64,000 nucleotides of DNA, taken from assembly GCA_012270485.1 (NCBI GenBank), contig JAAXIF010000020.1:214967-278966 (forward strand), given 5' to 3'. Position 1 is the stretch's first letter. Each line of letters opens with the position of its first letter. Position numbers and translations under genes: made by a program. Shown in pieces: positions 36,012 through 44,690 of this stretch. Under the pieces are notes generated by a model. It searched no databases. It had not been told where the DNA came from and saw only the letters and a list, made by a program, of their open reading frames with translations. Source of the DNA: Sphingobacteriales bacterium (GTDB taxonomy: Bacteria; Bacteroidota; Bacteroidia; Chitinophagales; Chitinophagaceae).

Positions 36012-38216
36012 ATGGAAATTACCGTTCAAACCGCCGAAAAACTGCGTCTTACAGCAGAAGAATTCGAACTCATCAAGCAAAAACTAGGCAGAACTCCCAA
36101 CTTTACTGAGCTATGTGCTTTTAGTGGTATGTGGAGTGAACACTGTAGTTATAAAAACTCCATTAAGTGGTTAAAAACCCTTCCCCGTGATGGTGGCAGA
36201 ATGCTGGTAGCAGCAGGGGAAGAGAATGCCGGATTGATGGATATGGGTAATGGTTTTGGTGTGGTCTTTAAAATTGAAAGTCATAATCACCCCAGCGCTA
36301 TTGAACCCTTCCAGGGGGCAGCTACCGGAGTAGGTGGTATCCAAAGAGATATTTTTACGATGGGGGCAAGACCCATTGCATCATTGAATAGTCTTCGCTT
36401 TGGAAATTTAAAAGATAAAAAGACACAACGTTTGTTGAGTGGTGTGGTACACGGTATTGGTCACTATGGTAATTGCTTTGGTGTACCCACGGTAGGGGGC
36501 GAAGTTTATTTTGAAGATTGTTATCATACCAACCCATTGGTGAATGCCATGAGTGTAGGTATCATGAAGGCAGGTGATATGATTAGTGCCACTGCCGCTG
36601 GTATTGGTAACCCTGTTTTCTTTGTAGGAAGTGCAACCGGTAAAGATGGTATTGGTGGTGCGTCTTTTGCATCTGCTGATATCACTGCGGAAAGTGCGGA
36701 AGAACTACCTGCAGTTCAAGTGGGAGATCCATTTCAAGAAAAGAAACTCTTAGAAGCTTGTTTGGAATTGATCGATACAGGTGCTGTTGTAGGTATGCAA
36801 GACATGGGTGCAGCAGGTATCATTTGTTCTACTGCTGAAATGAGTGCGAAAGGTGGAGTAGGGATGCGTATCGATCTGGAAAAAGTACCTACCCGTCAAC
36901 AAAATATGAAAGCTTGGGAACTGTTACTAAGTGAAAGCCAAGAACGCATGTTGATCGTTGTTGAAAAAGGTAAAGAGGAAGCAGTGTTGAAAGTATTTGA
37001 GAAGTGGGATCTTTCAGCCAGTAATATCGGAGAAGTAACCGGTGACGGCTTATTGAAATTCTATATGCATGGAGAACTGGAAGCAGAAATTCCGGCACAT
37101 GAACTCGTATTGGGTGGCGGAGCTCCGCAGTATACACGTGAATACCGTGAACCCAAATATTTTGAAAAGATCAATGCATTTGACATCAATAGTATTGCAG
37201 ATGTAACAGATCTGAAATCTGTTGCAGAACAATTGGTTCAAATTCCCAATATTGCTTCAAAGCGTTGGGTATACACGCAATATGATAGCATGGTGGGAGC
37301 TGCGAATACTTCTACCAACTCACCTAGTGATGCAACTGTAGTATTGGCAAAGGGAACCGGAAAAGGATTAGCAGTAACGGTTGATTGTAATAGTCGCTAT
37401 GTGTTTGCTGATCCATACAAAGGTGGAATGATTGCTGTTGCAGAAGCAGCCCGAAATATTGTTTGCAGTGGCGGGGAACCCATCGGTGTTACCAACTGTC
37501 TCAACTTTGGTAATCCTTATGATCCTGAAGTGTATTATCAATTCGTGAAAGCCGTTACTGGAATGGGCGATGCTTGTAGAAAATTCAATACCCCTGTAAC
37601 AGGAGGTAATGTGAGTTTCTACAACCAGAATCCGGATGGACCTGTATATCCAACACCAACCATTGGTATGGTGGGTATCGTAGATGACGTACATGCGAAG
37701 ATGACCCTTGATTTTAAAAATGAAGGAGATGTGATCATACTGATAGGTACACAACAAAATGATATTGCTTCTTCAGAGTACTTACATAAACTCAAAAAAG
37801 TAGAATTTTCACCAGCCCCTCATTTTGAACTGGATGAAGAATATACAGTTCAACAACTGATTGCATCATTGATCAAAGAAAAGAAAATCAATAGTGCACA
37901 TGATATCAGTGAAGGTGGATTAGCCATCACTTTATTGGAAAGTGGTTTCCATCGTAACCTAGGATTTGCAGTACAAGCCAATAGCGCTATTCGTAAAGAT
38001 GCTTTCTGGTTTGGAGAAGCGCAAAGTCGTGTAGTGGTGAGTTGTTCCGCCGACCAATTAAATAATATTGAAGCCGCAGCACAGAAAGCAGGTATCGCTG
38101 TTACCGTTTTAGGTACCGTTACTTCAGGCAATATTGAAGTGAATGGTGAATCTTGGGGTAATATTGAGACCTGGAAGAATTTGTATGATACTGCTATTGA
38201 AAAACTGATCAAGTAA
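36012..38216 (+). CDS. purL: Phosphoribosylformylglycinamidine synthase, small PurL
   Basis: 734 residues, the size of the stand-alone PurL that works with PurS and PurQ in purine synthesis (formylglycinamide ribonucleotide to the amidine, using ATP and glutamine). Seen: the N-terminal GRTPNFTELCAFSGMWSEHCSYKNS, IESHNHPSAIEPFQGAATGVGGI, RDIFTMGARP, the second half SRYVFADPYKGGMIAVAEAARN, GGNVSFYNQ and AHDISEGGLAI. Start at ATG 36012 (MEITVQTAEKLRL); the longer frame begins in repeat DNA. hldD begins two bases after the stop codon. Confidence 0.97.
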   Translation: MEITVQTAEKLRLTAEEFELIKQKLGRTPNFTELCAFSGMWSEHCSYKNSIKWLKTLPRDGGRMLVAAGEENAGLMDMGNGFGVVFKIESHNHPSAIEPFQGAATGVGGIQRDIFTMGARPIASLNSLRFGNLKDKKTQRLLSGVVHGIGHYGNCFGVPTVGGEVYFEDCYHTNPLVNAMSVGIMKAGDMISATAAGIGNPVFFVGSATGKDGIGGASFASADITAESAEELPAVQVGDPFQEKKLLEACLELIDTGAVVGMQDMGAAGIICSTAEMSAKGGVGMRIDLEKVPTRQQNMKAWELLLSESQERMLIVVEKGKEEAVLKVFEKWDLSASNIGEVTGDGLLKFYMHGELEAEIPAHELVLGGGAPQYTREYREPKYFEKINAFDINSIADVTDLKSVAEQLVQIPNIASKRWVYTQYDSMVGAANTSTNSPSDATVVLAKGTGKGLAVTVDCNSRYVFADPYKGGMIAVAEAARNIVCSGGEPIGVTNCLNFGNPYDPEVYYQFVKAVTGMGDACRKFNTPVTGGNVSFYNQNPDGPVYPTPTIGMVGIVDDVHAKMTLDFKNEGDVIILIGTQQNDIASSEYLHKLKKVEFSPAPHFELDEEYTVQQLIASLIKEKKINSAHDISEGGLAITLLESGFHRNLGFAVQANSAIRKDAFWFGEAQSRVVVSCSADQLNNIEAAAQKAGIAVTVLGTVTSGNIEVNGESWGNIETWKNLYDTAIEKLIK

Positions 38217-38218
38217 AC

Positions 38219-39217
38219 ATGTCGGAAAACCCTTCCTATATCATTGTCACCGGTGCTGCCGGATTTATCGGTTCTCGCATGGTGAGATACCTGAATGAGC
38301 TGGGATATCGGGATTTAATATTGGTGGATGATTTCGGAATAGAGGCCAAAAGAAAAAACTGGGAAAAAACAGCATATGCACATATCGTTGAGCGATACAA
38401 TCTCATAGACTGGCTGGAACTCCATCAACCCAAAATTGAATGTATCATTCACCTTGGTGCCAGAACAGATACAACGGAGTTTGATTATAGTATTCATGAA
38501 ACACTCAATGTTGAATATTCAAAAGCTGTTTGGAAGTACTGTACGCTTCATCAAATACCATTGATCTACGCATCTTCTGCAGCAACTTATGGAGATGGTG
38601 CTTTTGGATACAATGATGATCATGAAGTCGTATCAAAACTGCAACCACTCAATCCCTATGGTATCAGTAAAAATGAATTTGATAAATGGGCTTTAGCACA
38701 AAATGAACATCCGCCTTTTTGGGCCGGACTCAAATTCTTCAATGTGTATGGTCCTGATGAATACCATAAAGGAAGAATGGCCAGTGTGATATGGCATGCA
38801 TTTAATCAGATTCAAAAGGAGGGTTACGTAAAACTGTTCAAAAGCCATCGTCCTGATTTTAAAGACGGAGAACAACTCCGTGATTTTATTTATGTCAAAG
38901 ATGTAGTGAGCGTCATTGAATGGATGAGACAGTCCATAGTCCATGGTCCATGGTCTATGGACTATAACGGTTTGTATAATTTAGGTACCGGTCAAGCCAG
39001 AACATTTATTGACTTGGTAAAAGCCACATTCGCGGGTTTGGATCGTGAACTGAATATTCATTTTATTGATATGCCGGAAGATATTCGCGATAAGTATCAG
39101 TATTTTACGGAAGCCAATATGCAAAAACTGCGCAATGCAGGTTATACGGCACCCTTCACTTCGCTTGAAGCAGGCGTTAACGATTATGTCAGGAACTATC
39201 TCAGAACTTTGGGGTAA
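38219..39217 (+). CDS. hldD: ADP-glyceromanno-heptose 6-epimerase with repeat-derived insert
   Basis: 332 residues, short-chain dehydrogenase fold. HldD (RfaD) makes ADP-L-glycero-D-manno-heptose for lipopolysaccharide core. Seen: IIVTGAAGFIGSRMVRYLNE (NADP loop), IIHLGARTDTTEFD, SSAATYG, the catalytic Tyr-Lys pair in NPYGISKNEFDKW, FFNVYGPDEYHKGRMASV and LYNLGTGQARTF. Residues 238-249 (QSIVHGPWSMDY) are the in-frame translation of a family B repeat (38931-38966), placed just before the conserved GLYNLGTG. The frame is intact on both sides, so the enzyme is probably functional with a longer surface loop. It forms an operon with purL by spacing only. Confidence 0.93.
   Translation: MSENPSYIIVTGAAGFIGSRMVRYLNELGYRDLILVDDFGIEAKRKNWEKTAYAHIVERYNLIDWLELHQPKIECIIHLGARTDTTEFDYSIHETLNVEYSKAVWKYCTLHQIPLIYASSAATYGDGAFGYNDDHEVVSKLQPLNPYGISKNEFDKWALAQNEHPPFWAGLKFFNVYGPDEYHKGRMASVIWHAFNQIQKEGYVKLFKSHRPDFKDGEQLRDFIYVKDVVSVIEWMRQSIVHGPWSMDYNGLYNLGTGQARTFIDLVKATFAGLDRELNIHFIDMPEDIRDKYQYFTEANMQKLRNAGYTAPFTSLEAGVNDYVRNYLRTLG
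38931..38966 (+). repeat. Family B repeat inside hldD, translated in frame
   Basis: AGTCCATAG (38931-38939) and CTATGGACT (38955-38963) are exact inverted arms around TCCATGGTCCATGGT. This is the same word set as the intergenic copies, here within coding sequence and contributing about twelve codons without a stop or frameshift. Confidence 0.9.
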
Positions 39218-39234
39218 ATTTGGAGAGAGAGTTA

Positions 39235-39303
39235 ATAGTCCATGGTACGTTTATAATTGTATATATCTATACTATGAACTATGGTCTATGGGCCATGGAC
39301 TAT
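39235..39303. repeat. Family B repeat in the proC leader
   Basis: ATAGTCCATGGT (39235-39246) and the facing ACTATGGTCTATGGGCCATGG (39278-39298 region) flank a TATATATC spacer. It ends ~26 bases before the proC start codon, so it must lie in the proC leader or directly over its promoter. Confidence 0.8.
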
Positions 39304-39328
39304 CAATCATCACCCAAAAGCAATCGTC

Positions 39329-40129
39329 ATGAACAAAAAATTAGCCATCATTGGTGGAGGTAATCTAGGTGCAGCTATGGCTGAAGGTTTAATCAACAGT
39401 GGATTTATCCTACCTGAACATCTTATTGTTACCAAGCGAAATATTGAATCACTAAAGCCACTTGAAGAAAAAGGAGTCATCATTAGTGATGATAATACTG
39501 CCGCAGTGAAGTATGCAGATTGTATCATACTGGCTGTGAAACCTTTTCAAATCAAAGAAGTATTAACACAACTCAAACCCTCGTTGAATGAAAAACGGCA
39601 TGTGCTGGTGAGCGTTGTAACAGGTGTATGGATCAAAGATATTCGCGAGATTGTTGGTAATCAAATTGCTTTATTTCGTGTGATGCCCAATACAGCCATT
39701 GCCATTCAACAAAGTATGACCTGTATCTGTGCATCTGAAGCAGATCAAGATCAACTCTTGTATGTTACTTCTTTGTTTAATCAGCTTGGAAAGACTGTCA
39801 ATATCGACGAGAAATTAATGGATGCAGCAACAGTACTAGGAGCATGTGGCACTGCGTATGCAATGCGTTATATTCGAGCAAATATCCAAGGAGGTATTGA
39901 AATTGGTTTTAGTGCGTCGGTAGCTTCTTTGATAGCAGCACAAACAGTAAAAGGAGCAGCAGAATTATTATTGACAAAAAATACACACCCGGAACAGGAA
40001 ATAGATAAAGTAACAACACCCAAAGGCTGCACCATTGCAGGCCTCAATGAAATGGAACACCAAGGATTTAGTTCTTCGCTGATCAAAGGAATTGTTACGA
40101 GCTATAAGAAGATTGTGCAGGATATGTAG
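39329..40129 (+). CDS. proC: Pyrroline-5-carboxylate reductase
   Basis: 266 residues. Last step of proline synthesis, NAD(P)H-dependent. N-terminal Rossmann motif IIGGGNLGAAMAEGLI, the segment ILAVKPFQIKEVL, VSVVTGV, FRVMPNTAIAIQQSMT (family signature around P-N), then the C-terminal dimer helices and the PROSITE-type signature KVTTPKGCTIAGLNEMEHQGF. Start chosen at ATG 39329 (MNKKLAIIGGGNLG); upstream in-frame codons come from family B repeat DNA. It is separated from hldD by that repeat. Confidence 0.95.
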   Translation: MNKKLAIIGGGNLGAAMAEGLINSGFILPEHLIVTKRNIESLKPLEEKGVIISDDNTAAVKYADCIILAVKPFQIKEVLTQLKPSLNEKRHVLVSVVTGVWIKDIREIVGNQIALFRVMPNTAIAIQQSMTCICASEADQDQLLYVTSLFNQLGKTVNIDEKLMDAATVLGACGTAYAMRYIRANIQGGIEIGFSASVASLIAAQTVKGAAELLLTKNTHPEQEIDKVTTPKGCTIAGLNEMEHQGFSSSLIKGIVTSYKKIVQDM

Positions 40130-40135
40130 AAGAAT

Positions 40136-40275
40136 AGCTAATGGCTGATGGTCCATAGCTTATGGTAGAACCATGAACAATAACCCATTCGCCATTAGCT
40201 ATCACCTTCTTATCGCTTTAAACTTGCAGCTTGTTACTTGCTTGAAGCTTGATGCTTGAAGCTTGTAGCTTCAAG
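40136..40275. repeat. Family B and family G (AGCTTG words) repeats after proC
   Basis: 40136-40176 holds CTGATGGTCCATAGCTTATGG-like family B words and 40181-40204 a partial inverted match. 40216-40275 is built from GCTTG/AAGCTTG words (CTTGAAGCTTGATGCTTG, AAGCTTGTAGCTTCAAG). These end almost at the 3' end of the following minus-strand gene. Confidence 0.75.
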
Positions 40276-40276
40276 T

Positions 40277-41155
40277 TTACATTCTCTCTTTCAAAAATGC
40301 TACAGCTTTTGCATGTGCATCTGCTGCTGCTTCTTGATTAAATACAGGGTTACTTGGATTGGCAAAACCATGTCCTGCATCATATTTATTCGCGAACAAT
40401 TTTTTACCTGCTGCTTGCATATCAGCTTCAAATTTATTCACCACTTCAGGTGAAGGACTACGGTCTTTATTGCCAAAGAAACCGATGACATCACAGTTCA
40501 ATGTTTTGAGTTTCTCAACATTGTTTTCAGGTTTTCCATAAAACATCACACAACCTGCTGCTTGTTTACCCGCCAACAATGTACTTTGTAAACTCCACAT
40601 GCCACCAAAGCACCAACCTACAGTGTAGATTTTGGCATCAGTTCCTGCATAAGCAATTGCGCCTTTAATGATACTCTCAAGTCTATCAGTTTTGACAGAC
40701 TGAATCAATTTCATAGCACTATCAGCTGTGGCAGCAATTTTGCCATCATATAAATCCAAGGCAATGACATTCACATCTTCTAGGTCATTGTAATAGGTTT
40801 CACTTTCTTTTTTAATGTAATCATTCAATCCCCACCATTCCTGAATCACAAATAACCATTTGTTACTTTTTTTCTTACTCCGAATTTCATAACCCATGGC
40901 ATTGGTTCCATCTGCTGCTTTGAATGTGACAGGCTTGCCTAATGGATCAGCAGCAACATATGGAATCGGGTTATCATGCATCATGGCAAATGAAGTAGTA
41001 GATGCTTCAGCTTTGAATTGATCCATGATTTCAGTGGTAAAACAGCTCACATAACATTCCGGTGTTAATGGCTGAGGAACAGGTGTTTTGTAACTATAGC
41101 TGAGAAATGCAGCAGTACAAAATGCAGCGAATGTCAGCGCAACGAGTTTTTTCAT
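40277..41155 (-). CDS. Exported dienelactone hydrolase-family protein
   Basis: 292 residues from ATG 41155. Signal peptide MKKLVALTFAAFCTAAFLSYSY. Dienelactone hydrolase alpha/beta fold: substrate-entry strand WLFVIQEWWGLNDYIKKESETY, DVNVIALDLYDG, nucleophile elbow GWCFGGMW (catalytic Cys), acid in FFGNKDRSPSPEVV and His in DAGHGFANPSNP. DLH enzymes act on lactones, but many homologues have other ester substrates. Export is the notable feature. It is convergent with proC and divergent from pyrG. Confidence 0.85.
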   Translation of the reverse strand: MKKLVALTFAAFCTAAFLSYSYKTPVPQPLTPECYVSCFTTEIMDQFKAEASTTSFAMMHDNPIPYVAADPLGKPVTFKAADGTNAMGYEIRSKKKSNKWLFVIQEWWGLNDYIKKESETYYNDLEDVNVIALDLYDGKIAATADSAMKLIQSVKTDRLESIIKGAIAYAGTDAKIYTVGWCFGGMWSLQSTLLAGKQAAGCVMFYGKPENNVEKLKTLNCDVIGFFGNKDRSPSPEVVNKFEADMQAAGKKLFANKYDAGHGFANPSNPVFNQEAAADAHAKAVAFLKERM

Positions 41156-41479
41156 AGCAAATTTTTTTTTGATAAAGATGTTCACGTCAAGTTAACACAT
41201 TCTAGAGCCGGTGGTTCAAAATAAAGCCGCTGTTTTTTTTATCCGTCTTTTTACTGTACGTTTGTACGACCTCTGAATTTTATTACACCGTTCATTTACA
41301 AGGTCAAATTGTTTTTTCCGTTATCTGCTTGTATTTCAATACAATAGGTATCGGTTTTTTATTGTTTCATGAACCCTGATCAGTGCTGTTGACCGATTTG
41401 TCGGACTCCGTCGCAGTTCTTTATGCAATAAAAAATGTAAGAACGGATAGGTTTTAAACGAATAAACAATACGATAAAC
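41156..41479. other. Divergent upstream region of pyrG
   Basis: No gene or repeat family was seen. AT-rich, with several T-runs and a short CCGATTTGTCGG inverted repeat at 41393-41404. It must contain the promoters of pyrG and of the dienelactone-hydrolase gene, but no exact TAnnTTTG word was found for either. Confidence 0.5.
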
Positions 41480-43126
41480 ATGGCCAAGTACATTTTTGTT
41501 ACAGGAGGTGTAACAAGTAGTTTAGGAAAAGGGATCATTGCGGCTTCTCTCGCCAAATTATTACAGGCAAGAGGATTAAGGGCTACTATCCAAAAATTCG
41601 ACCCTTATATCAACGTTGATCCCGGTACATTGAATCCCTATGAACATGGGGAATGTTATGTAACAGAAGATGGTGCAGAAACAGATCTGGATCTTGGTCA
41701 CTATGAGCGTTTTTTAAATATTTATACCTCTCAAGCCAATAATGTTACAACCGGTCGTATTTATCAAACGGTGATCAATAAAGAAAGAGCAGGGGAGTTT
41801 TTAGGAAAGACCGTTCAGGTGGTTCCGCATATCACTGATGAGATTAAAAGAAGAATGTTATTATTAGGGGAAGACAATACATACGATATCATCATTACAG
41901 AAATTGGTGGTACCGTAGGTGATATTGAGAGTCTTCCTTTTATTGAAGCCGTACGTCAATTGCAATGGGAGTTGCCTGAAGAAGATGTAATGGTGGTACA
42001 CCTTACATTGATTCCTTATTTGCGTGCTGCAAAAGAATTGAAAACAAAGCCTACACAACACAGTGTAAAAATGCTGAGTGAAACAGGCGTTCATCCGGAT
42101 ATTATTGTTTGCAGAACTGAAGAGCCGTTGAATAATGATATCAAACGCAAAATCGCATTGTTCTGTAATGTAAAACCGGAAGCAGTGATCGAGGCAATGG
42201 ATGCATCTACTATTTATGAAGTACCCTTATTAATGTTGCGTGAGAAACTGGATCTGATCTGTTTGAAAAAATTAAATATCTCACAATACAGTGAGCCCAA
42301 TCTCGATAAATGGAAAGGCTTTCTCGATAAACTAAAGTATCCAAAGAGCAAAGTTACTGTCGGACTCATCGGTAAATACATTGAGTTACAGGATGCCTAC
42401 AAATCGATCCTCGAAAGTTTTGTACATGCAGGTGCTATGAATGAAGTAAAAGTACAGGTAGTGAATGTGCATAGTGAATACATTACACAAGAGAATGTGG
42501 CAGAAAAGCTTGAAGGGTTGGATGGATTGCTGGTAGCACCTGGTTTCGGTCATCGTGGTATTGAAGGAAAAATCATTGCAGTACAATATGCCAGAGAAAA
42601 AGGATTGCCATTCTTTGGTATTTGTTTGGGTATGCAGATGGCCGTGATAGAGTTTGCCAGAAATATCTTAGGTCTGAAAAATGCACACTCTATGGAAATG
42701 GACACTTCTACCGATCATGCGGTGATCAATATGATGGAAGAGCAAAAGAAAATCAAGATGATGGGTGGTACCATGCGATTGGGGGCTTATCCTTGCGAAA
42801 TCAAAGAGGGAAGTTTAGCGCATACTATTTATGGACAAACAAACATTTCAGAGAGACATCGCCATCGCTATGAATTCAACAATGATTATTTTGATCAGTT
42901 TGAGTCGAATGGAATGATAGCCAGTGGACGTAATCCTGAAACCGGACTGGTGGAAATTATGGAGATTCCTTCACATTCATTTTTTATCGGTGTTCAGTAT
43001 CATCCGGAATTAAAAAGTACGGTAGAAAATCCGGCTCCGCTGTTTGTACATTTCATTGGGGCAGCTAAAAAATATAATGAGCAGCGTAGTCAAAGTAAAA
43101 AGCCAAGTCTGCAAGGCGAAAAATAA
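41480..43126 (+). CDS. pyrG: CTP synthase
   Basis: 548 residues. Makes CTP from UTP, ATP and glutamine. Amidoligase domain: [65 protein letters not shown], and [19 protein letters not shown]-terminal class I glutaminase: VAPGFGHRG, nucleophile Cys382 in GICLGMQ and catalytic His/Glu in [10 protein letters not shown]. Length is normal, with a lysine-rich tail ([10 protein letters not shown]) resembling the odd UvrA tail in this window. A terminator follows. Confidence 0.97.
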   Translation: MAKYIFVTGGVTSSLGKGIIAASLAKLLQARGLRATIQKFDPYINVDPGTLNPYEHGECYVTEDGAETDLDLGHYERFLNIYTSQANNVTTGRIYQTVINKERAGEFLGKTVQVVPHITDEIKRRMLLLGEDNTYDIIITEIGGTVGDIESLPFIEAVRQLQWELPEEDVMVVHLTLIPYLRAAKELKTKPTQHSVKMLSETGVHPDIIVCRTEEPLNNDIKRKIALFCNVKPEAVIEAMDASTIYEVPLLMLREKLDLICLKKLNISQYSEPNLDKWKGFLDKLKYPKSKVTVGLIGKYIELQDAYKSILESFVHAGAMNEVKVQVVNVHSEYITQENVAEKLEGLDGLLVAPGFGHRGIEGKIIAVQYAREKGLPFFGICLGMQMAVIEFARNILGLKNAHSMEMDTSTDHAVINMMEEQKKIKMMGGTMRLGAYPCEIKEGSLAHTIYGQTNISERHRHRYEFNNDYFDQFESNGMIASGRNPETGLVEIMEIPSHSFFIGVQYHPELKSTVENPAPLFVHFIGAAKKYNEQRSQSKKPSLQGEK

Positions 43127-43157
43127 TTATCGTAATAATATCAACATACATCTATTT

Positions 43158-43185
43158 CGGCCCCGATCTATGTCGGGGCTTTTTG
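43158..43185 (+). terminator. Terminator of pyrG
   Basis: GCCCCGA-TCTATG-TCGGGGC stem with a T5 tail, ~33 bases after the stop. Confidence 0.85.
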
Positions 43186-43194
43186 TAATCCTAT

Positions 43195-43297
43195 CTCCTT
43201 CTTTTCGCCGGACTAAAGTCCGGCACTATTTAAACTTGTGTATTGGCTTTTGAAACTTGCTTGTTTCTTGTCCCTTATTTCTTGTTTCTTATTTTTT
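43195..43297. repeat. Composite repeat D, copy 2 (inverted relative to copy 1)
   Basis: CGCCGGACTAAAGTCCGGC at 43206-43224 with TCTTTTC before it and ACTATTTAAA after it, then GAAACTTGC, TTGTTTCTTG, TTATTTCTTGTTTCTT words up to 43297. Reverse-complemented, it reproduces the order of 21815-21913. It reaches the stop codon of the DUF4407 gene. Confidence 0.8.
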
Positions 43298-44495
43298 ACT
43301 CTTCTTGTTTCATCATCATATCTCTTTTCAAATCTGTCCATGTATCATTCAAAGACTGATTATTTTCTTTTTTCCAAACATTGATCTGTTCTTTCATTTT
43401 TTCTTTTCTTTCAGATGCTGATGCTTCAAAAAATTGCTGAACAAACTGACCGTCTTGTTCAAAAGCTGTTTGGTTGAATTGTTCTTTTAAAGCCAATTCT
43501 CTTTTATGATTGTTTTGTGTAAGCGTTGTTTCCAACTCTTCACGTAGCCTTACTTTTTCATCATAACTGCCATTGGGTAATAATATCTTGGCAATTACCG
43601 GCATCAGTTCTATCAACATTAATAGGGCTACCAGTAAATAGTATCGAATGGCTACAGCGGTATTGTTACTGACCAGATTATTCAGTGCTTCAATTCTTGT
43701 AATAAAACCATTGTTAAGCAGTGCTTCGAAATTCGTTTGCTCTTTTTGGATATTGTTTTCAATAACCAATAGAGAACTGTCAATAGAAGCCAGCTGTGGT
43801 TTAAATTGATTCTCCAGACTGCGATAATCTGCATCCAATTGTAAGTATTCTCTTTGTTTGGCTTGTGCAATATCTTTTAATCCAATTTTGCCACTTCCTC
43901 CGGTACCATCAGTTTCAGAGATAAACCGATCTCTGGCAATACTTACTTCCTGATATCTTGTTCTTAATTGTGTTTCTATTCCCGCTTTTTGATTGAGTAA
44001 TTCTTTTTTCACAGCAGCATATACCGTATCCTGACTGGCTCTTTTTTCTCTTTTTCTTTTTTCATTATCGATGGATACTTGTACTTTGATTTCTTTGTCA
44101 AACAAATACAAAAGAGCTGGTTGTGCCATGAATAACCCTATCGTTAATGCCAGCGCAATACGAAACAATACTGGAATGAATTTATTTTTGTTGTTTCTGG
44201 AAATCCCTTTGATTAATGCTCTGTCAATGGTAAGAATGATACCTCCCATAAAAATACCAAGCAGTACTGCTGCTATCCAAGACCCTGTTACGGTGGAGAA
44301 GAAATAGGTCCATGTAAGTGTCGCAAACAACCAAGTACCCAATACGGTCATTCCTACAATTGCGTACCTGTTTCTATCGATCACGCAGGTTTTGATCAAA
44401 TCTTCTTCAGCAGTGGCTAACCACCATAAAAATTGCTGCCACTTGTTATGGGGCACACTACTTTCCTTTTCGGAAATGGTTACATTTTCAGACAT
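43296..44495 (-). CDS. DUF4407 membrane protein with coiled-coil domain
   Basis: 399 residues. The N-terminal WWLATAEEDLIKTC and DRNRYAIVGMTVLGTWLFA match the DUF4407 family. Three hydrophobic segments lie at about residues 45-66, 70-95 and 107-133, a fourth at ~287-310 (YYLLVALLMLIELMPVIAKIL). A long charged coiled coil lies between the third and fourth (residues ~140-270) and another after the fourth. Function of the family is unknown; the architecture suggests a membrane-anchored scaffold. Transcribed divergently from yidC. A repeat element adjoins its 3' end. Confidence 0.85.
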   Translation of the reverse strand: MSENVTISEKESSVPHNKWQQFLWWLATAEEDLIKTCVIDRNRYAIVGMTVLGTWLFATLTWTYFFSTVTGSWIAAVLLGIFMGGIILTIDRALIKGISRNNKNKFIPVLFRIALALTIGLFMAQPALLYLFDKEIKVQVSIDNEKRKREKRASQDTVYAAVKKELLNQKAGIETQLRTRYQEVSIARDRFISETDGTGGSGKIGLKDIAQAKQREYLQLDADYRSLENQFKPQLASIDSSLLVIENNIQKEQTNFEALLNNGFITRIEALNNLVSNNTAVAIRYYLLVALLMLIELMPVIAKILLPNGSYDEKVRLREELETTLTQNNHKRELALKEQFNQTAFEQDGQFVQQFFEASASERKEKMKEQINVWKKENNQSLNDTWTDLKRDMMMKQEE

Positions 44496-44662
44496 ACAAA
44501 GGTTTTAAGCAATAAAATGGGTAGAAGTTGGAAATCCGCCTTTGGTTGAAGTAGGAGAGGGTATAAAGAAACAACGATTTTGCCTGATTTCTACATTTTG
44601 CACCCATTTTGGGCTGATTTTAACGGTAGGAAACTTAGGGTTCTAATCTTCCCCGCAAATAT

Positions 44663-44670
44663 TACCTTTG
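44663..44670 (+). promoter_or_regulatory. -7 promoter element of yidC
   Basis: TACCTTTG followed by C, an exact TAnnTTTG match, 20 bases before the yidC ATG at 44691. Confidence 0.6.
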
Positions 44671-44690
44671 CCCCTCAATTTAAAACTAGT

